Positions 56,370 to 64,000 of a DNA stretch of 64,000 nucleotides are shown here, in pieces. Position numbers and translations under genes: made by a program. The stretch's first letter is position 1. Each line of letters opens with the position of its first letter. The notes below the pieces were generated by a model, which saw nothing but the letters and a program-made list of their open reading frames with translations, was not told the origin of the DNA and did no database searches. The stretch spans positions 1,839,850 to 1,903,849 of the forward strand of contig NZ_QYAB01000001.1 of NCBI RefSeq assembly GCF_016758175.1. The letters are read 5' to 3'. This stretch comes from Leucobacter zeae (GTDB taxonomy: Bacteria > Actinomycetota > Actinomycetes > Actinomycetales > Microbacteriaceae).

Positions 56370-57224
56370 ATGGCTTCCGGAACCCGTTCGACGTCCCCCG
56401 GCTCCTCGAGCACGCTCGCGGATCTCCGCCGCACGGCCGAGGCGTTCTGGCCGGCATCGACCGCGGAGAGCTGGGATCGGGTCGGACTCGTCTCGGGTCG
56501 CGACTACGCCCCGCTCCGACGCGTGCTCCTCGCGGTCGACGCCGTCGCGGGCACCGTCGACGAGGCCGTGGCCTGGGGCGCCGACGCGCTCCTCACGCAC
56601 CATCCGCTGCTCCTGCGCGGCATCCACACGGTCGCCGAGGACACCGCGAAGGGCGCCCTCCTCGCGCGGCTCATCCGCGCCGACTGCGCGCTCCTCGCCG
56701 CGCACACCAATGCCGACCAGCCCGAGGGCGGGGTCTCCGATGTGATCGCGCGGCGCCTCGGCCTCGCGGGAGCCGCCCCGATCGTTCCCCTCGCCGCGGA
56801 CCCCGCATCGGGAATCGGTCGGGTCGGGGCGCTCGACGCCCCCGTCGCGCTGCGGACGTTCGCCGCGCGGGTCGCGGCGATCCTCCCCGATACGGCGAGC
56901 GGCGTCCGGGTGGCCGGGGATCCCGACCGGGTCGTGCGCCGCGTGGCCCTGCTCGGCGGTGCGGGCGACAGCCTGCTCGACCACCCGGCCGTCCGGGCCT
57001 CCGACGTGTACCTCACGTCCGACCTCAGGCACCACCCCGCGCAGGAGTCGCTCGAGCTCTCCGCGGCGGTCGGCGGGCCGGCCCTCGTCGACGTCGCGCA
57101 CTGGGCCTCCGAATCCCTGTGGCTCGACGGCGCCGCCGAGCGGCTGGCCGCTGCGCTGCCCGGGGTCGAGTTCCGCGTGAGCCGGATCCGTACCGACCCG
57201 TGGGACTTCGTCGTCCACGGCTGA
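56370..57224 (+). CDS. Nif3-like dinuclear metal centre protein
   Basis: A 284-residue protein of the Nif3/YbgI family, a toroidal hexamer with a two-metal site. It has WDRVGLVSGRDYAPLRRVLL, the metal His pair in LLTHHPLLLRG, AAHTNADQPEGG, and HW in DVAHWASESLWLDG. The molecular role is not settled; a GTP cyclohydrolase-like link has been suggested in the family. TAGCCT lies 6 bases before the ATG, so it may be leaderless. It is followed by the coiled-coil protein as in many actinobacteria. Confidence 0.88.
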   Translation: MASGTRSTSPGSSSTLADLRRTAEAFWPASTAESWDRVGLVSGRDYAPLRRVLLAVDAVAGTVDEAVAWGADALLTHHPLLLRGIHTVAEDTAKGALLARLIRADCALLAAHTNADQPEGGVSDVIARRLGLAGAAPIVPLAADPASGIGRVGALDAPVALRTFAARVAAILPDTASGVRVAGDPDRVVRRVALLGGAGDSLLDHPAVRASDVYLTSDLRHHPAQESLELSAAVGGPALVDVAHWASESLWLDGAAERLAAALPGVEFRVSRIRTDPWDFVVHG

Positions 57225-57277
57225 CCCGGACTCGGATACGGCGCGGAAGCCGCACGCGGAACGCTAGTCTTGATCCC

Positions 57278-58006
57278 ATGAAGGCCAGCCCACGCCAGCA
57301 GCGACTGCTGCTCGATCTGCAGCAGCTCGACAACGACCTCGCACGCCTCAGGCGCAAGCGCAAGACCCTTCCCGAGCGCGGTGAGCTCGAGGGGCTCTCG
57401 GGCGTGTCCGCCGAGGCCAGGGACCGCTTCATGCGGGCGCAGCGCGAGCTCGACACGCAGAACGCCGAGCTCGAGCGCGTCGAGTCCGACGTCGCGCTCG
57501 TGCAGCAGCGCCGCAAGCGCGACGAGGACCTGCTCGCCGTGAGCACCTCGGGCAAGGAGGCCCAGGCCCTGCAGGCCGAGCTCGACACGCTCACCCGGCG
57601 CAAGTCCGAGCTCGAGGACCGCGAGCTCGAGATCATGGAGATCCAGGAACGGGCGCAGGCCGAGTTCGACGAGGCGTCTCGCGTGCTCGCGGGCGTCGAC
57701 GCGCGACGCGCCGAGATCCAGTCGCGCATCGACGACGCCGAGCGCTCGCTCGATCGCGAGATCGCGTCGCACGCCGAGGAGCGCGGCGGCGTCTCCGCCG
57801 AGATCCAGCGCGACCTCGTCGAACTCTACGAGGAGCTCCGCGGCCGCATCGGGATCGGGGCTGCGCGGCTGCGCGGCAACGTCTCCGAGGCGAGCAACAT
57901 GGCCCTCACGCCCGCCGAGCTCAGCGACCTGCGCTCGGCGGCGCCCGACGAGCTCGTCTTCTGCCCGGGGACCGGTGCGATCCTCGTCCGCGTCGAAGAG
58001 GACTAG
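57278..58006 (+). CDS. Coiled-coil C4 zinc-ribbon family protein with lost cysteines
   Basis: A 242-residue protein mostly of long coiled coil (residues 5-185: LQQLDNDLARLRRKRK, LQAELDTLTRRKSELEDRE). It belongs to the family normally ending in a C4 zinc ribbon. Here the ribbon segment, GNVSEASNMALTPAELSDLR then DELVFCPGTGAILVR, keeps only one Cys of the expected four, so metal binding is probably lost while the fold remains. A leaderless TAGTCT box lies 7 bases before the ATG. It precedes rnpB, as in related genomes. Confidence 0.85.
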   Translation: MKASPRQQRLLLDLQQLDNDLARLRRKRKTLPERGELEGLSGVSAEARDRFMRAQRELDTQNAELERVESDVALVQQRRKRDEDLLAVSTSGKEAQALQAELDTLTRRKSELEDRELEIMEIQERAQAEFDEASRVLAGVDARRAEIQSRIDDAERSLDREIASHAEERGGVSAEIQRDLVELYEELRGRIGIGAARLRGNVSEASNMALTPAELSDLRSAAPDELVFCPGTGAILVRVEED

Positions 58007-58016
58007 ACTGGGTCGC

Positions 58017-58390
58017 GGAATGGGTCGATGAGACGGTCGCGTCGCGGTGCTTCGGCACACGCGCCGAGGAACGTCCGGGCTCCGCAGGGGAGAACGGTGG
58101 GTAACGCCCACCCGGGGCAACCCGCGAGAAAGTGCAACAGAGAGCAGACCGACCGCACGGCGCGAGCCGAGCGGCACGGGTGAAAGGGTGGGGTAAGAGC
58201 CCACCAGCGTCCGTGGTGACACGGGCGGCTAGGCAAACCTCGTTCGGAGCAAGGCCAGACAGAGCATGCCGACGCGCCTCGCCGAGTGCTCGGGTAGGCC
58301 GCTAGAGGGTACTGGCAACAGTGCCCCGAGAGAGATGACCGTCGCCTCCGCACGGAGGGACAGAACCCGGCGTATGATTCGGCCCATTCC
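58017..58390 (+). ncRNA. rnpB: RNase P RNA, bacterial class A
   Basis: The catalytic RNA of ribonuclease P. P1 is formed by GGAATGGG (58017-58024) and CCCATTCC (58383-58390). Conserved parts are GAGGAACGTCCGGGCTCC after P3-P4 with the P4 partner ACAGAACCCGGCG near the end, the J/P region GAAAGTGCAACAGAGAG, and AGGGTGGGGTAAGAGCCCACC with GGCTAGGCAAACCTC. The ends are placed by P1 pairing and may be off by a few bases. A long terminator follows. Confidence 0.93.
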
Positions 58391-58391
58391 C

Positions 58392-58439
58392 CGAGTGGCC
58401 CCGTCCACCGCATGATCATGCGGCGGACGGGGCCACTCG
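58392..58439. terminator. Terminator after rnpB, likely bidirectional
   Basis: CGAGTGGCCCCGTCC (58392-58406) pairs with GGACGGGGCCACTCG (58425-58439). The inner arms CCGCATGA and TCATGCGG (58408-58415, 58416-58423) pair too, with one A/C mismatch. It separates rnpB from the converging ABC permease gene. Confidence 0.85.
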
Positions 58440-58510
58440 TGCGTTCGGGAGCTTCTCCGCGAGGCGTCCGCGGGCGTGCGGGAGGTCCCGCTGAGCGGCC
58501 CGCACCGGCG

Positions 58511-60100
58511 TCACGACTCGCTCGAGACCTCCGCGAGCACCTCGGGCCAGCGGCGGTCGAGGATCCTGCCGCCGAGCACCGAGCCCGCCCAGATCGCCAC
58601 GACGCCGAACACGAGCGCGCACGCGAGGCTCGCCCACCCCAGCACCGGCGTCCAGAGCGCGGCGATCGCGAGCCCGAGCGCCGGAGCGCCGATCACCGCC
58701 GTCACGGGGAGCATGATGAGCAGCGCGAGCATGGACTGCACCCCTCCCGAGGAGCCCTTTCCGAGCGGGTTCGCTCCCGGCGCGGGCGCCCGGCCGGGCA
58801 GGAACGCGCCGACGAGCGCCCCGGCACCCGAGGCGACGAGCACGAGCCCCACCGATGCCCCGAGGCTCGCGGGGAGCAGCGACCAGCGGCCGACGAACGC
58901 GCACGCGAGGACGCTGAGGAGCACCGTGATCGGCAGCGCGTACACGATGGCGCCGATCAGGCGGCCCAGCCGGTCGTCGCGCCCGCGCACGCCCGTGAGC
59001 ACGTGCAGGGCGATCGCGTCGTTGTCGTACGCGAGGCCCATCTGCACGACCGTGCTCACGAGCAGCGCGTTGATGGCGGGGATCAGCACGAGCGCGGCGG
59101 GCACCGACTCAGCCTCCATCGGTCCGTTCATGGCGAACACCCCGAGCATCACGGCCGGAAGGAGCAGCAGCATCACCGCGTTCACGAGGTGCCGGGGGTC
59201 GCGGCGCGTGTAGCGCAGCGATCTGGCCGCGATCGCGCCCGCCGCGGTCCCGGGCAGCAGGCGGTCGAGCAGTGCGCCCGAGCCGACGCGGCCACCGCCG
59301 CTCCGCACGACCGGCGCCACGAGGCGGGTAGCGAGCGATCGCTCCGACGCGACCCACAGCACGACCACCGTAGCGACGGCCACGACGAGGCGCAGCAGCG
59401 CGATGGCGGGGTCACCCGCGGCGAAACCGGCGGGCACGCCGAACACCGCGCCAAGGGGCGTCCAGGCGAGCACGCCTGCGACGGTGTCGACCATCGCGCC
59501 GGGCGACCCCAGCGAGGAGAGCGCCGAGACCAGCAGGTTGAGCAGCAGGCCCGAGCACGCGACTGCGAGCACGCCGAACGTGACGACGAGGTCGCGCGTG
59601 CGCCGACGCGCGAGCCACCCCGAGAGCAGGCCCTCGACGGTCCGCGCACCGAGCACGCAGGTCGCGAGCGCGAGCGGGACGAGCAGCACGGCCGACACGA
59701 GCGCGAGGGGATCGGCGGACCATCCGACGAGCATGGCGAGCAGCGCGATCGCGGTGCCGATGCCGCCGATCGTGGTTCCTCCTGCGATGACCAACCCGGG
59801 CAGCAGGCGCTTGGCGCTGACCGGGAGCAGCGCGAACCGCTCGGGTGCGAGCGTGTCGTCGGCTCCGACGATGACGGCGCCGATCCACCATCCGCAGACG
59901 ATCGCGGATCCTGCGATCACGAGGAGCGACGCCGCGGTTTCGGGTGCCGCGAGGCGCAGTGCCACGAGGCCGAGCACGAGCGTGAGCAGCAGGCCCGTGG
60001 CGGTGAGCGCGCTCAGCACGAGCGCCACGAGCATCCACGGGTTGCGCGTCAGCTGATGTCCGAGCTGCCGCCACTTGAGTCCTACGAGGAGCGCAACCAC
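58511..60100 (-). CDS. ABC-2-like membrane permease
   Basis: A 529-residue membrane protein with about twelve to fourteen hydrophobic helices in two similar halves, partner of the ATPase that overlaps it. The first half has GLKWRQLGHQLTRNPW and GWWIGAVIVGADDTLAPERFALLP cut as GAVIVGADDTLAPERFALLP; the second has SLRYTRRDPRHLVNAVML. The start is a GTG 8 bases after GGAGAGGAGA, overlapping the ATPase stop by 19 bases. The substrate is unknown; exporters of this kind often move lipids, peptides or drugs. Confidence 0.85.
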   Translation of the reverse strand: MVALLVGLKWRQLGHQLTRNPWMLVALVLSALTATGLLLTLVLGLVALRLAAPETAASLLVIAGSAIVCGWWIGAVIVGADDTLAPERFALLPVSAKRLLPGLVIAGGTTIGGIGTAIALLAMLVGWSADPLALVSAVLLVPLALATCVLGARTVEGLLSGWLARRRTRDLVVTFGVLAVACSGLLLNLLVSALSSLGSPGAMVDTVAGVLAWTPLGAVFGVPAGFAAGDPAIALLRLVVAVATVVVLWVASERSLATRLVAPVVRSGGGRVGSGALLDRLLPGTAAGAIAARSLRYTRRDPRHLVNAVMLLLLPAVMLGVFAMNGPMEAESVPAALVLIPAINALLVSTVVQMGLAYDNDAIALHVLTGVRGRDDRLGRLIGAIVYALPITVLLSVLACAFVGRWSLLPASLGASVGLVLVASGAGALVGAFLPGRAPAPGANPLGKGSSGGVQSMLALLIMLPVTAVIGAPALGLAIAALWTPVLGWASLACALVFGVVAIWAGSVLGGRILDRRWPEVLAEVSSES

Positions 60101-60858
60101 GACAGCGTCTCCTCTCCGAGGTCGTGCGATCCGACGAGGCTCAGGAAGCGGTGCTGCAGGCTCTCGCCCGCGCGCACCTCGTCGAGCGAACCGTGCGCGA
60201 GCAGCCGGCCCTCGGCGACGATCGCGACCCGGTCGCAGAGCGACTCGACGAGCTCCATCACGTGGCTCGACAGCACGACCGTGCCGCCGCCGGCCACGTA
60301 CGCGCGGAGGATCTGCCGGATCGTCTCGCCCGAGACCGGATCGACGGCCTCGAGCGGCTCGTCGAGGATCAGCAGTCGCGGTGCGTGGATCAGCGCGCAC
60401 GCCAACCCGATCTTCTTGCGCATGCCCGCGGAGTAGTCGACGACCAGCGTGCCGGCCGCATCGGCGAGCCCGAGCGCGTCGAGGAGCTCGGCCGCGCGTG
60501 CGACCGTCTCCGCCTCGCTCATCCCGCGCAGGAGCCCCGTGTAGCGCAGCAGCTCGGGCCCGGTGAGCCGATCGAACATCCGGATGCCGTCGGGCAGGAC
60601 TCCCATCAGCGCCTTCGCCGCGGCCGGGTCCGACCAGACGTCCGCACCGAGCACGGTCGCCGTACCCGCGTCGGGGCGCAGCAGTCCGGTGGTCATGGCG
60701 AGCGTCGTGGTCTTGCCCGCGCCGTTCGGCCCCAGCAGACCGAGCATGGCGCCGCGCGGCACCTCGAGGGCGAGGTCGTCGACCGCGACGCGCGGGCCGA
60801 ATCGTTTGGTGAGCCCGCGGAGCGCGAGCACGGTCTGGGCGGTGTCGATGTCGGGCAT
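60082..60858 (-). CDS. ABC exporter ATPase
   Basis: A 258-residue ATPase with Walker A GPNGAGKTTT, a D-loop-adjacent Walker B LLILDEPLEAVDP, switch His in VLSSHVME and the signature YSAGMRKKIGLA in place of LSGGQ. This variant is common in ABC-2-type and antibiotic-like exporters. It is encoded just before its permease (minus strand) with a 19-base overlap, which shows they form one transporter. Upstream is map, in the same direction but 91 bases away. Confidence 0.92.
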   Translation of the reverse strand: MPDIDTAQTVLALRGLTKRFGPRVAVDDLALEVPRGAMLGLLGPNGAGKTTTLAMTTGLLRPDAGTATVLGADVWSDPAAAKALMGVLPDGIRMFDRLTGPELLRYTGLLRGMSEAETVARAAELLDALGLADAAGTLVVDYSAGMRKKIGLACALIHAPRLLILDEPLEAVDPVSGETIRQILRAYVAGGGTVVLSSHVMELVESLCDRVAIVAEGRLLAHGSLDEVRAGESLQHRFLSLVGSHDLGEETLSWLRSS

Positions 60859-60949
60859 GGACCCATCACATCATCCCCGGCGGCGGCGCGCGAACGCCAC
60901 CGCGGAGTTTCACCGGATCGCGCGGGCCGGGGCCGGCCGCGGCGCTCCG

Positions 60950-61819
60950 CTACTCCGAGACGGTGAGCAGCTCGAAGCCGTCCTCGCGGATCACGACGGT
61001 GTGCTCGAACTGGGCGGTGATGCTCTTGTCGCGCGTCGTGACCGTCCAGCCGTCGGCCCACTGGTCCCACTCGTGCGTCCCCAGCGTCAGCATCGGCTCG
61101 ACCGTGAACACCATCCCCGGCACGATCACGTCGGCGTAGCTCGGCGCCGAGTCGTAGTGGGGGATGATAAGGCCCGAATGGAACGACGAGCCGACCCCGT
61201 GTCCGGTGAAGTCGCGCACGACTCCGTAGCCGAATCGCTTCGCGTAGGTCTCGATGACCCGACCGATGACGTTGACCTGCCGTCCGGGACGCGCCGCGCG
61301 GATCCCGCGCATCATCGCCTCGTGCGTCCGCTCGACGAGCTGGTCGACCTCCTCCGAGACCGCCCCCACCCGGAACGTGCGGTTGGTGTCCCCGTGGTAC
61401 CCATCGAGGTAGGCGGTGACGTCGACGTTCACGATGTCCCCCTCCCGCAGCACCGTGTCGTCGGGGATCCCGTGGCAGATGACCTCGTTGACCGAGGTGC
61501 AGCTCGACGCGCGGTAGCCGCGGTAGCCGAGCGTCGACGGGTAGGCGCCATGCGACACGACGTACTCGTGGGCGATGCGGTCGAGTTCCGCCGTCGTGAT
61601 CCCGGCGCGCACGGCATCGCCGACGGCGTCGAGCGCGCGCGATGCGATCCTGCCCGCGGCGCGGATCTTCGCGATCTCGCCCTCCGCGTACGTGTTGTCG
61701 CCGGAATAGGGCGGCGGCACTTCGAGCCCGACGTAGGGCGGCCGCACGATCTCCGCCGGGACCGTCCGGAGCGACGGCGATGTACCTGGGATGAGATGTC
61801 CGTGTGCGTCGAAAGGCAT
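60950..61819 (-). CDS. map: Methionine aminopeptidase, type I
   Basis: It removes the initiator Met from new proteins. The 289-residue pita-bread fold enzyme has metal ligands in NVDVTAYLDGYHGDTNRTF, seen as VDVTAYLDGYHGDTN, in GHGVGSSFH, in FTVEPML and a last Glu in QFEHTVV. The N-terminal 40 residues (ending PPYVGLEVPPPYSG) are the linker extension of actinobacterial MetAP1c with an SH3-binding-like Pro motif. TAGACT lies 6 bases before the ATG on the minus strand, giving a probable leaderless transcript. Confidence 0.95.
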   Translation of the reverse strand: MPFDAHGHLIPGTSPSLRTVPAEIVRPPYVGLEVPPPYSGDNTYAEGEIAKIRAAGRIASRALDAVGDAVRAGITTAELDRIAHEYVVSHGAYPSTLGYRGYRASSCTSVNEVICHGIPDDTVLREGDIVNVDVTAYLDGYHGDTNRTFRVGAVSEEVDQLVERTHEAMMRGIRAARPGRQVNVIGRVIETYAKRFGYGVVRDFTGHGVGSSFHSGLIIPHYDSAPSYADVIVPGMVFTVEPMLTLGTHEWDQWADGWTVTTRDKSITAQFEHTVVIREDGFELLTVSE

Positions 61820-61881
61820 GGCCCTAGTCTAGAAGCGAGCGGGACGCATCGCCCGCCCCGAGCGCCGAGAGGAGCACCGCG

Positions 61882-62085
61882 ATGAGCAAGCAGGACTGGG
61901 GGATCGAGGATCCCGAGCACACCTACTGGTTCAACACCCGCACGGGCGAGGTCGAGGAGGGGCCGCAGTCCCTCTCCGTGGATCGCATCGGCCCGTTCGC
62001 GAGCCGCGACGAAGCCGCCCGCGCGAACGAGATCGTCGCCGAGCGCGCCAAGCGCTGGGCAGAGGAGGACGCGGCGGAGGACTGA
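61882..62085 (+). CDS. Small SPOR-like protein
   Basis: A 67-residue acidic protein: EHTYWFNTRTGEVEEGPQS, then RIGPFASRDEAARANEIVAE, which resembles the short SPOR-like domain protein common next to map or glnA in actinobacteria. SPOR domains can bind peptidoglycan, but this protein has no signal peptide, so its target is unclear. The ATG follows AGAGGAG. A GC palindrome (62088-62105) follows the stop. Confidence 0.75.
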   Translation: MSKQDWGIEDPEHTYWFNTRTGEVEEGPQSLSVDRIGPFASRDEAARANEIVAERAKRWAEEDAAED

Positions 62086-62216
62086 CACACCCCGCGCGCG
62101 GGGTGCGAGCGGGCGGAGCGCTCGCGGCGACCGGCGACCGCACGCCGGAACACCGGTCGCGCGCGATAGTCTGAAGCAGTCGAGCGGCCGGATGGCCCCG
62201 AACGGACGGAGCAGGC

Positions 62217-63554
62217 GTGAGCAAACAGCGTGATTTCGTACTTCGCACCATCGAGGAGCGCGGGGTCAAGTTCGTCCGACTCTGGTTCTCGGACGTGTCG
62301 GGGACCCTGAAGTCGGTCTCGCTCGCCCCGGCCGAGGTCGAGGGCGCGTTCAGTGAGGGCATCGGGTTCGACGGGTCGGCGATCGAGGGCCTCACCCGCG
62401 CGTACGAGTCCGACCTCCTCGCCGTGCCCGACCCGTCGACGTTCCAGCTGCTCCCGTGGCGCAGCCAGTCCGCGCCCACGGCGCGCATGTTCTGCGACAT
62501 CAGGACGCCGAACGGCGAACCGGCGGTCTCCGATCCGCGCAACGTGCTCAAGCGCACGCTCGCGCACGCAGCCGAACTCGGGTTCACGTTCTACACGCAC
62601 CCCGAGATCGAGTTCTACCTGCTGAAGTCGAAGGAGTTCGGGCCCGATGGCCCGGTCCCGGTCGACCGGGCCGGCTACTTCGACAACGTGCCGGGCGGCA
62701 CGGCGCACGACTTCCGGCGCGAGAGCGTGGCCATGCTCGAGGACCTCGGCATCTCGGTGGAGTTCAGCCATCACGAGGCCGGCCCCGGCCAGAACGAGAT
62801 CGACCTGCGGTACGCCGACGCGCTCACGACCGCGGACAACATCATGACGTTCCGCTCCGTGGTCAAGGAGGTCGCCATCGCGCAGGGCGTGCACGCGACC
62901 TTCATGCCCAAGCCGCTCGCGGGGCAACCCGGCTCGGGGATGCACACGCATCTTTCGCTCTTCGAGGGCGACGCCAACGCCTTCTACGACCCCGCCGCCG
63001 AGTACCAGCTGTCGCAGACCGGCCGGCGCTTCGTCGCCGGCCTGCTGCGCCACGCACCGGAGATCTCGGCGGTCACGAATCAGTACATCAACTCCTATAA
63101 GCGCATCTGGGGCGGCGACGAAGCGCCCTCGTTCGTCAGCTGGGGGCACAACAACCGCTCGGCTCTCGTGCGCGTGCCGATGTACAAGCCCGGTAAGGGC
63201 GGGGCGGCCCGCGTCGAGTACCGCGGGATCGACAGTGCCGTGAACCCCTACCTCGGCTACTCGGTGCTGCTGGCGGCGGGGCTCCGCGGGATCCGCGAGG
63301 AATACGAGCTGCCGCCCGAGGCCGAGAACAACGTCTGGGCGCTCAGCGACGGCGAACGGCGCGCGATGGGCTTCGACCCGCTTCCGGCGAGCCTCGACCA
63401 CGCGCTCGCCGTGATGGAGCGCTCCGAGCTCGTCGCCGAGACGCTGGGGGAGCAGGTGTTCGCCTACTTCATCCGCGACAAGCGACGCGAAGTCGCCGAT
63501 TACCACAACCAGGTGACGCCGTACGAGCTCGCCTCGATGCTCGACACGGTGTAA
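62217..63554 (+). CDS. glnA2: Glutamine synthetase, GlnA2-type (class I)
   Basis: A 445-residue enzyme that makes glutamine from glutamate and ammonia. It has the N-terminal latch VRLWFSDVSGTLKSVSLAP, the metal-site segments GIGFDGSAIEGL, HPEIEFYLLK and HHEAGPGQNEIDLRYADAL in parts, the ATP segment FMPKPLAGQPGSGMHTHLS and SWGHNNRSALVR. EEYELPPEAENN resembles the region of the adenylylation loop of class I enzymes; whether its Tyr is used is unknown. It starts at GTG and is followed by glnE, the arrangement known from mycobacteria. Confidence 0.93.
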   Translation: MSKQRDFVLRTIEERGVKFVRLWFSDVSGTLKSVSLAPAEVEGAFSEGIGFDGSAIEGLTRAYESDLLAVPDPSTFQLLPWRSQSAPTARMFCDIRTPNGEPAVSDPRNVLKRTLAHAAELGFTFYTHPEIEFYLLKSKEFGPDGPVPVDRAGYFDNVPGGTAHDFRRESVAMLEDLGISVEFSHHEAGPGQNEIDLRYADALTTADNIMTFRSVVKEVAIAQGVHATFMPKPLAGQPGSGMHTHLSLFEGDANAFYDPAAEYQLSQTGRRFVAGLLRHAPEISAVTNQYINSYKRIWGGDEAPSFVSWGHNNRSALVRVPMYKPGKGGAARVEYRGIDSAVNPYLGYSVLLAAGLRGIREEYELPPEAENNVWALSDGERRAMGFDPLPASLDHALAVMERSELVAETLGEQVFAYFIRDKRREVADYHNQVTPYELASMLDTV

Positions 63555-63561
63555 CCCGGAG

Positions 63562-64000
63562 ATGGCAGCGGATCGCCCCGCGCTGCGGCTCGCGGACATC
63601 GCGCGCGCGGGCTTCCAGGATCTGACCGACGCGCGGGACGAGCTCGTCCCGCTCGCGGGCAGGGTCGGCGTCCCGGTCGACGCGCTCCTGGACGCGTTCG
63701 CGCTCGCCGCCGACCCCGACTCCGCGCTGGTCCGCCTCCGCCACTTCGCGGACCTGCATCCCGGGGCCGTGGAGCGGCTCGACGACACCAGCCTCCAGCG
63801 CCTGTGCCTCCTCGTGGGCGCTTCTCCGGCGCTCGGCGACTTCTTCGCGCGGCACCCCGATCGGCTCGGCGAGATCCTCGCAGAGGGCGGACGGGTGATC
63901 GGACGCGACGAGGCGGTCGCCGAGATCCGCGCCGCCATCGCGGCGCCGCCCGAGGAAGCCGCCGCGGACCAGGCGGCACTCGGCGTCAGGTCGGGCGACG
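63562..64000 (+). CDS. glnE: Glutamine synthetase adenylyltransferase GlnE (N-terminal part, runs off the edge)
   Basis: The start of a large bifunctional enzyme that adds or removes AMP on glutamine synthetase. 146 residues are visible, beginning MAADRPALRLADIARAGFQD, with RLRHFADLHPGAVERL and the characteristic LLVGASPALGDFFARHPDRL. The gene begins 7 bases after the glnA2 stop. The ATG is directly preceded by GGAG, so the exact start may differ. The catalytic domains lie beyond the window. Confidence 0.88.
   Translation, partial: MAADRPALRLADIARAGFQDLTDARDELVPLAGRVGVPVDALLDAFALAADPDSALVRLRHFADLHPGAVERLDDTSLQRLCLLVGASPALGDFFARHPDRLGEILAEGGRVIGRDEAVAEIRAAIAAPPEEAAADQAALGVRSGD

Overview
The window is a compact, high-GC chromosome segment from an actinobacterium, most likely a member of the Microbacteriaceae (Leucobacter-like). 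The evidence is the family content rather than any database match: an mIHF-type nucleoid protein, AhpE-type peroxiredoxin, FasR-fabD-fabH-acpP-fabF order, a homodimeric pyruvate dehydrogenase E1, a long GAPDH with an N-terminal extension, a glnA2-glnE pair, a class A RNase P RNA, GTG and TTG starts, and many promoters that look leaderless.

Layout. 1-12.5 kb is a translationally coupled growth operon: efp, nusB, then pyrR-pyrB-pyrC-(membrane PH-like protein)-carA-carB-pyrF, followed by an mIHF::guanylate kinase fusion and a DMT transporter. A PyrR-binding loop lies over the pyrR ribosome binding site. 12.5-17.6 kb is a siderophore uptake operon (binding protein, two permeases, ATPase, siderophore-interacting reductase) behind an IdeR/DtxR box. 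17.7-21.7 kb holds a 3-methyladenine glycosylase, a DUF308 protein, a Na+/H+ antiporter and an LssY-like membrane protein. 21.8-28.4 kb is a second iron block: tRNA-CAU, a FadR-type GntR regulator, divergent hemH, dps, and efeUOB. A 9-bp near-palindrome, CATCAGATG, occurs upstream of hemH, of efeU and twice upstream of the siderophore operon, suggesting one regulon read by the FadR-type protein together with IdeR.

28.4-38.3 kb is housekeeping: an amidotransferase, a VOC protein, the type II fatty acid synthase cluster with its regulator, aceE and a peroxiredoxin. 38.4-41.5 kb, directly after tRNA-Val, is a small defence-type island with slightly lower GC. It contains a broken large serine recombinase, a truncated type I restriction specificity subunit (HsdS), a GIY-YIG/DUF4357 protein, and an Abi_2 (AbiD/F-like) HEPN protein. 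The Abi gene is preceded by its own promoter and a hairpin followed by a U-rich tract, which looks like a small RNA gene. This is the most likely place for an unusual system.

41.5-51 kb is a mixed accessory and metabolic stretch: APH-like kinase, reductases, an unrecognised repeat protein, hydrolases, glutathione peroxidase, flavin reductase, MFS exporter, orphan binding protein, homocysteine methyltransferase. 51-58 kb carries a universal stress protein, GAPDH, the metQ-metN-metI methionine importer, a Nif3-like protein, a coiled-coil protein that has lost its zinc-ribbon cysteines, and rnpB. 58.5-64 kb holds an ABC exporter, methionine aminopeptidase, a SPOR-like small protein, glutamine synthetase GlnA2, and the start of glnE, which runs off the right edge.
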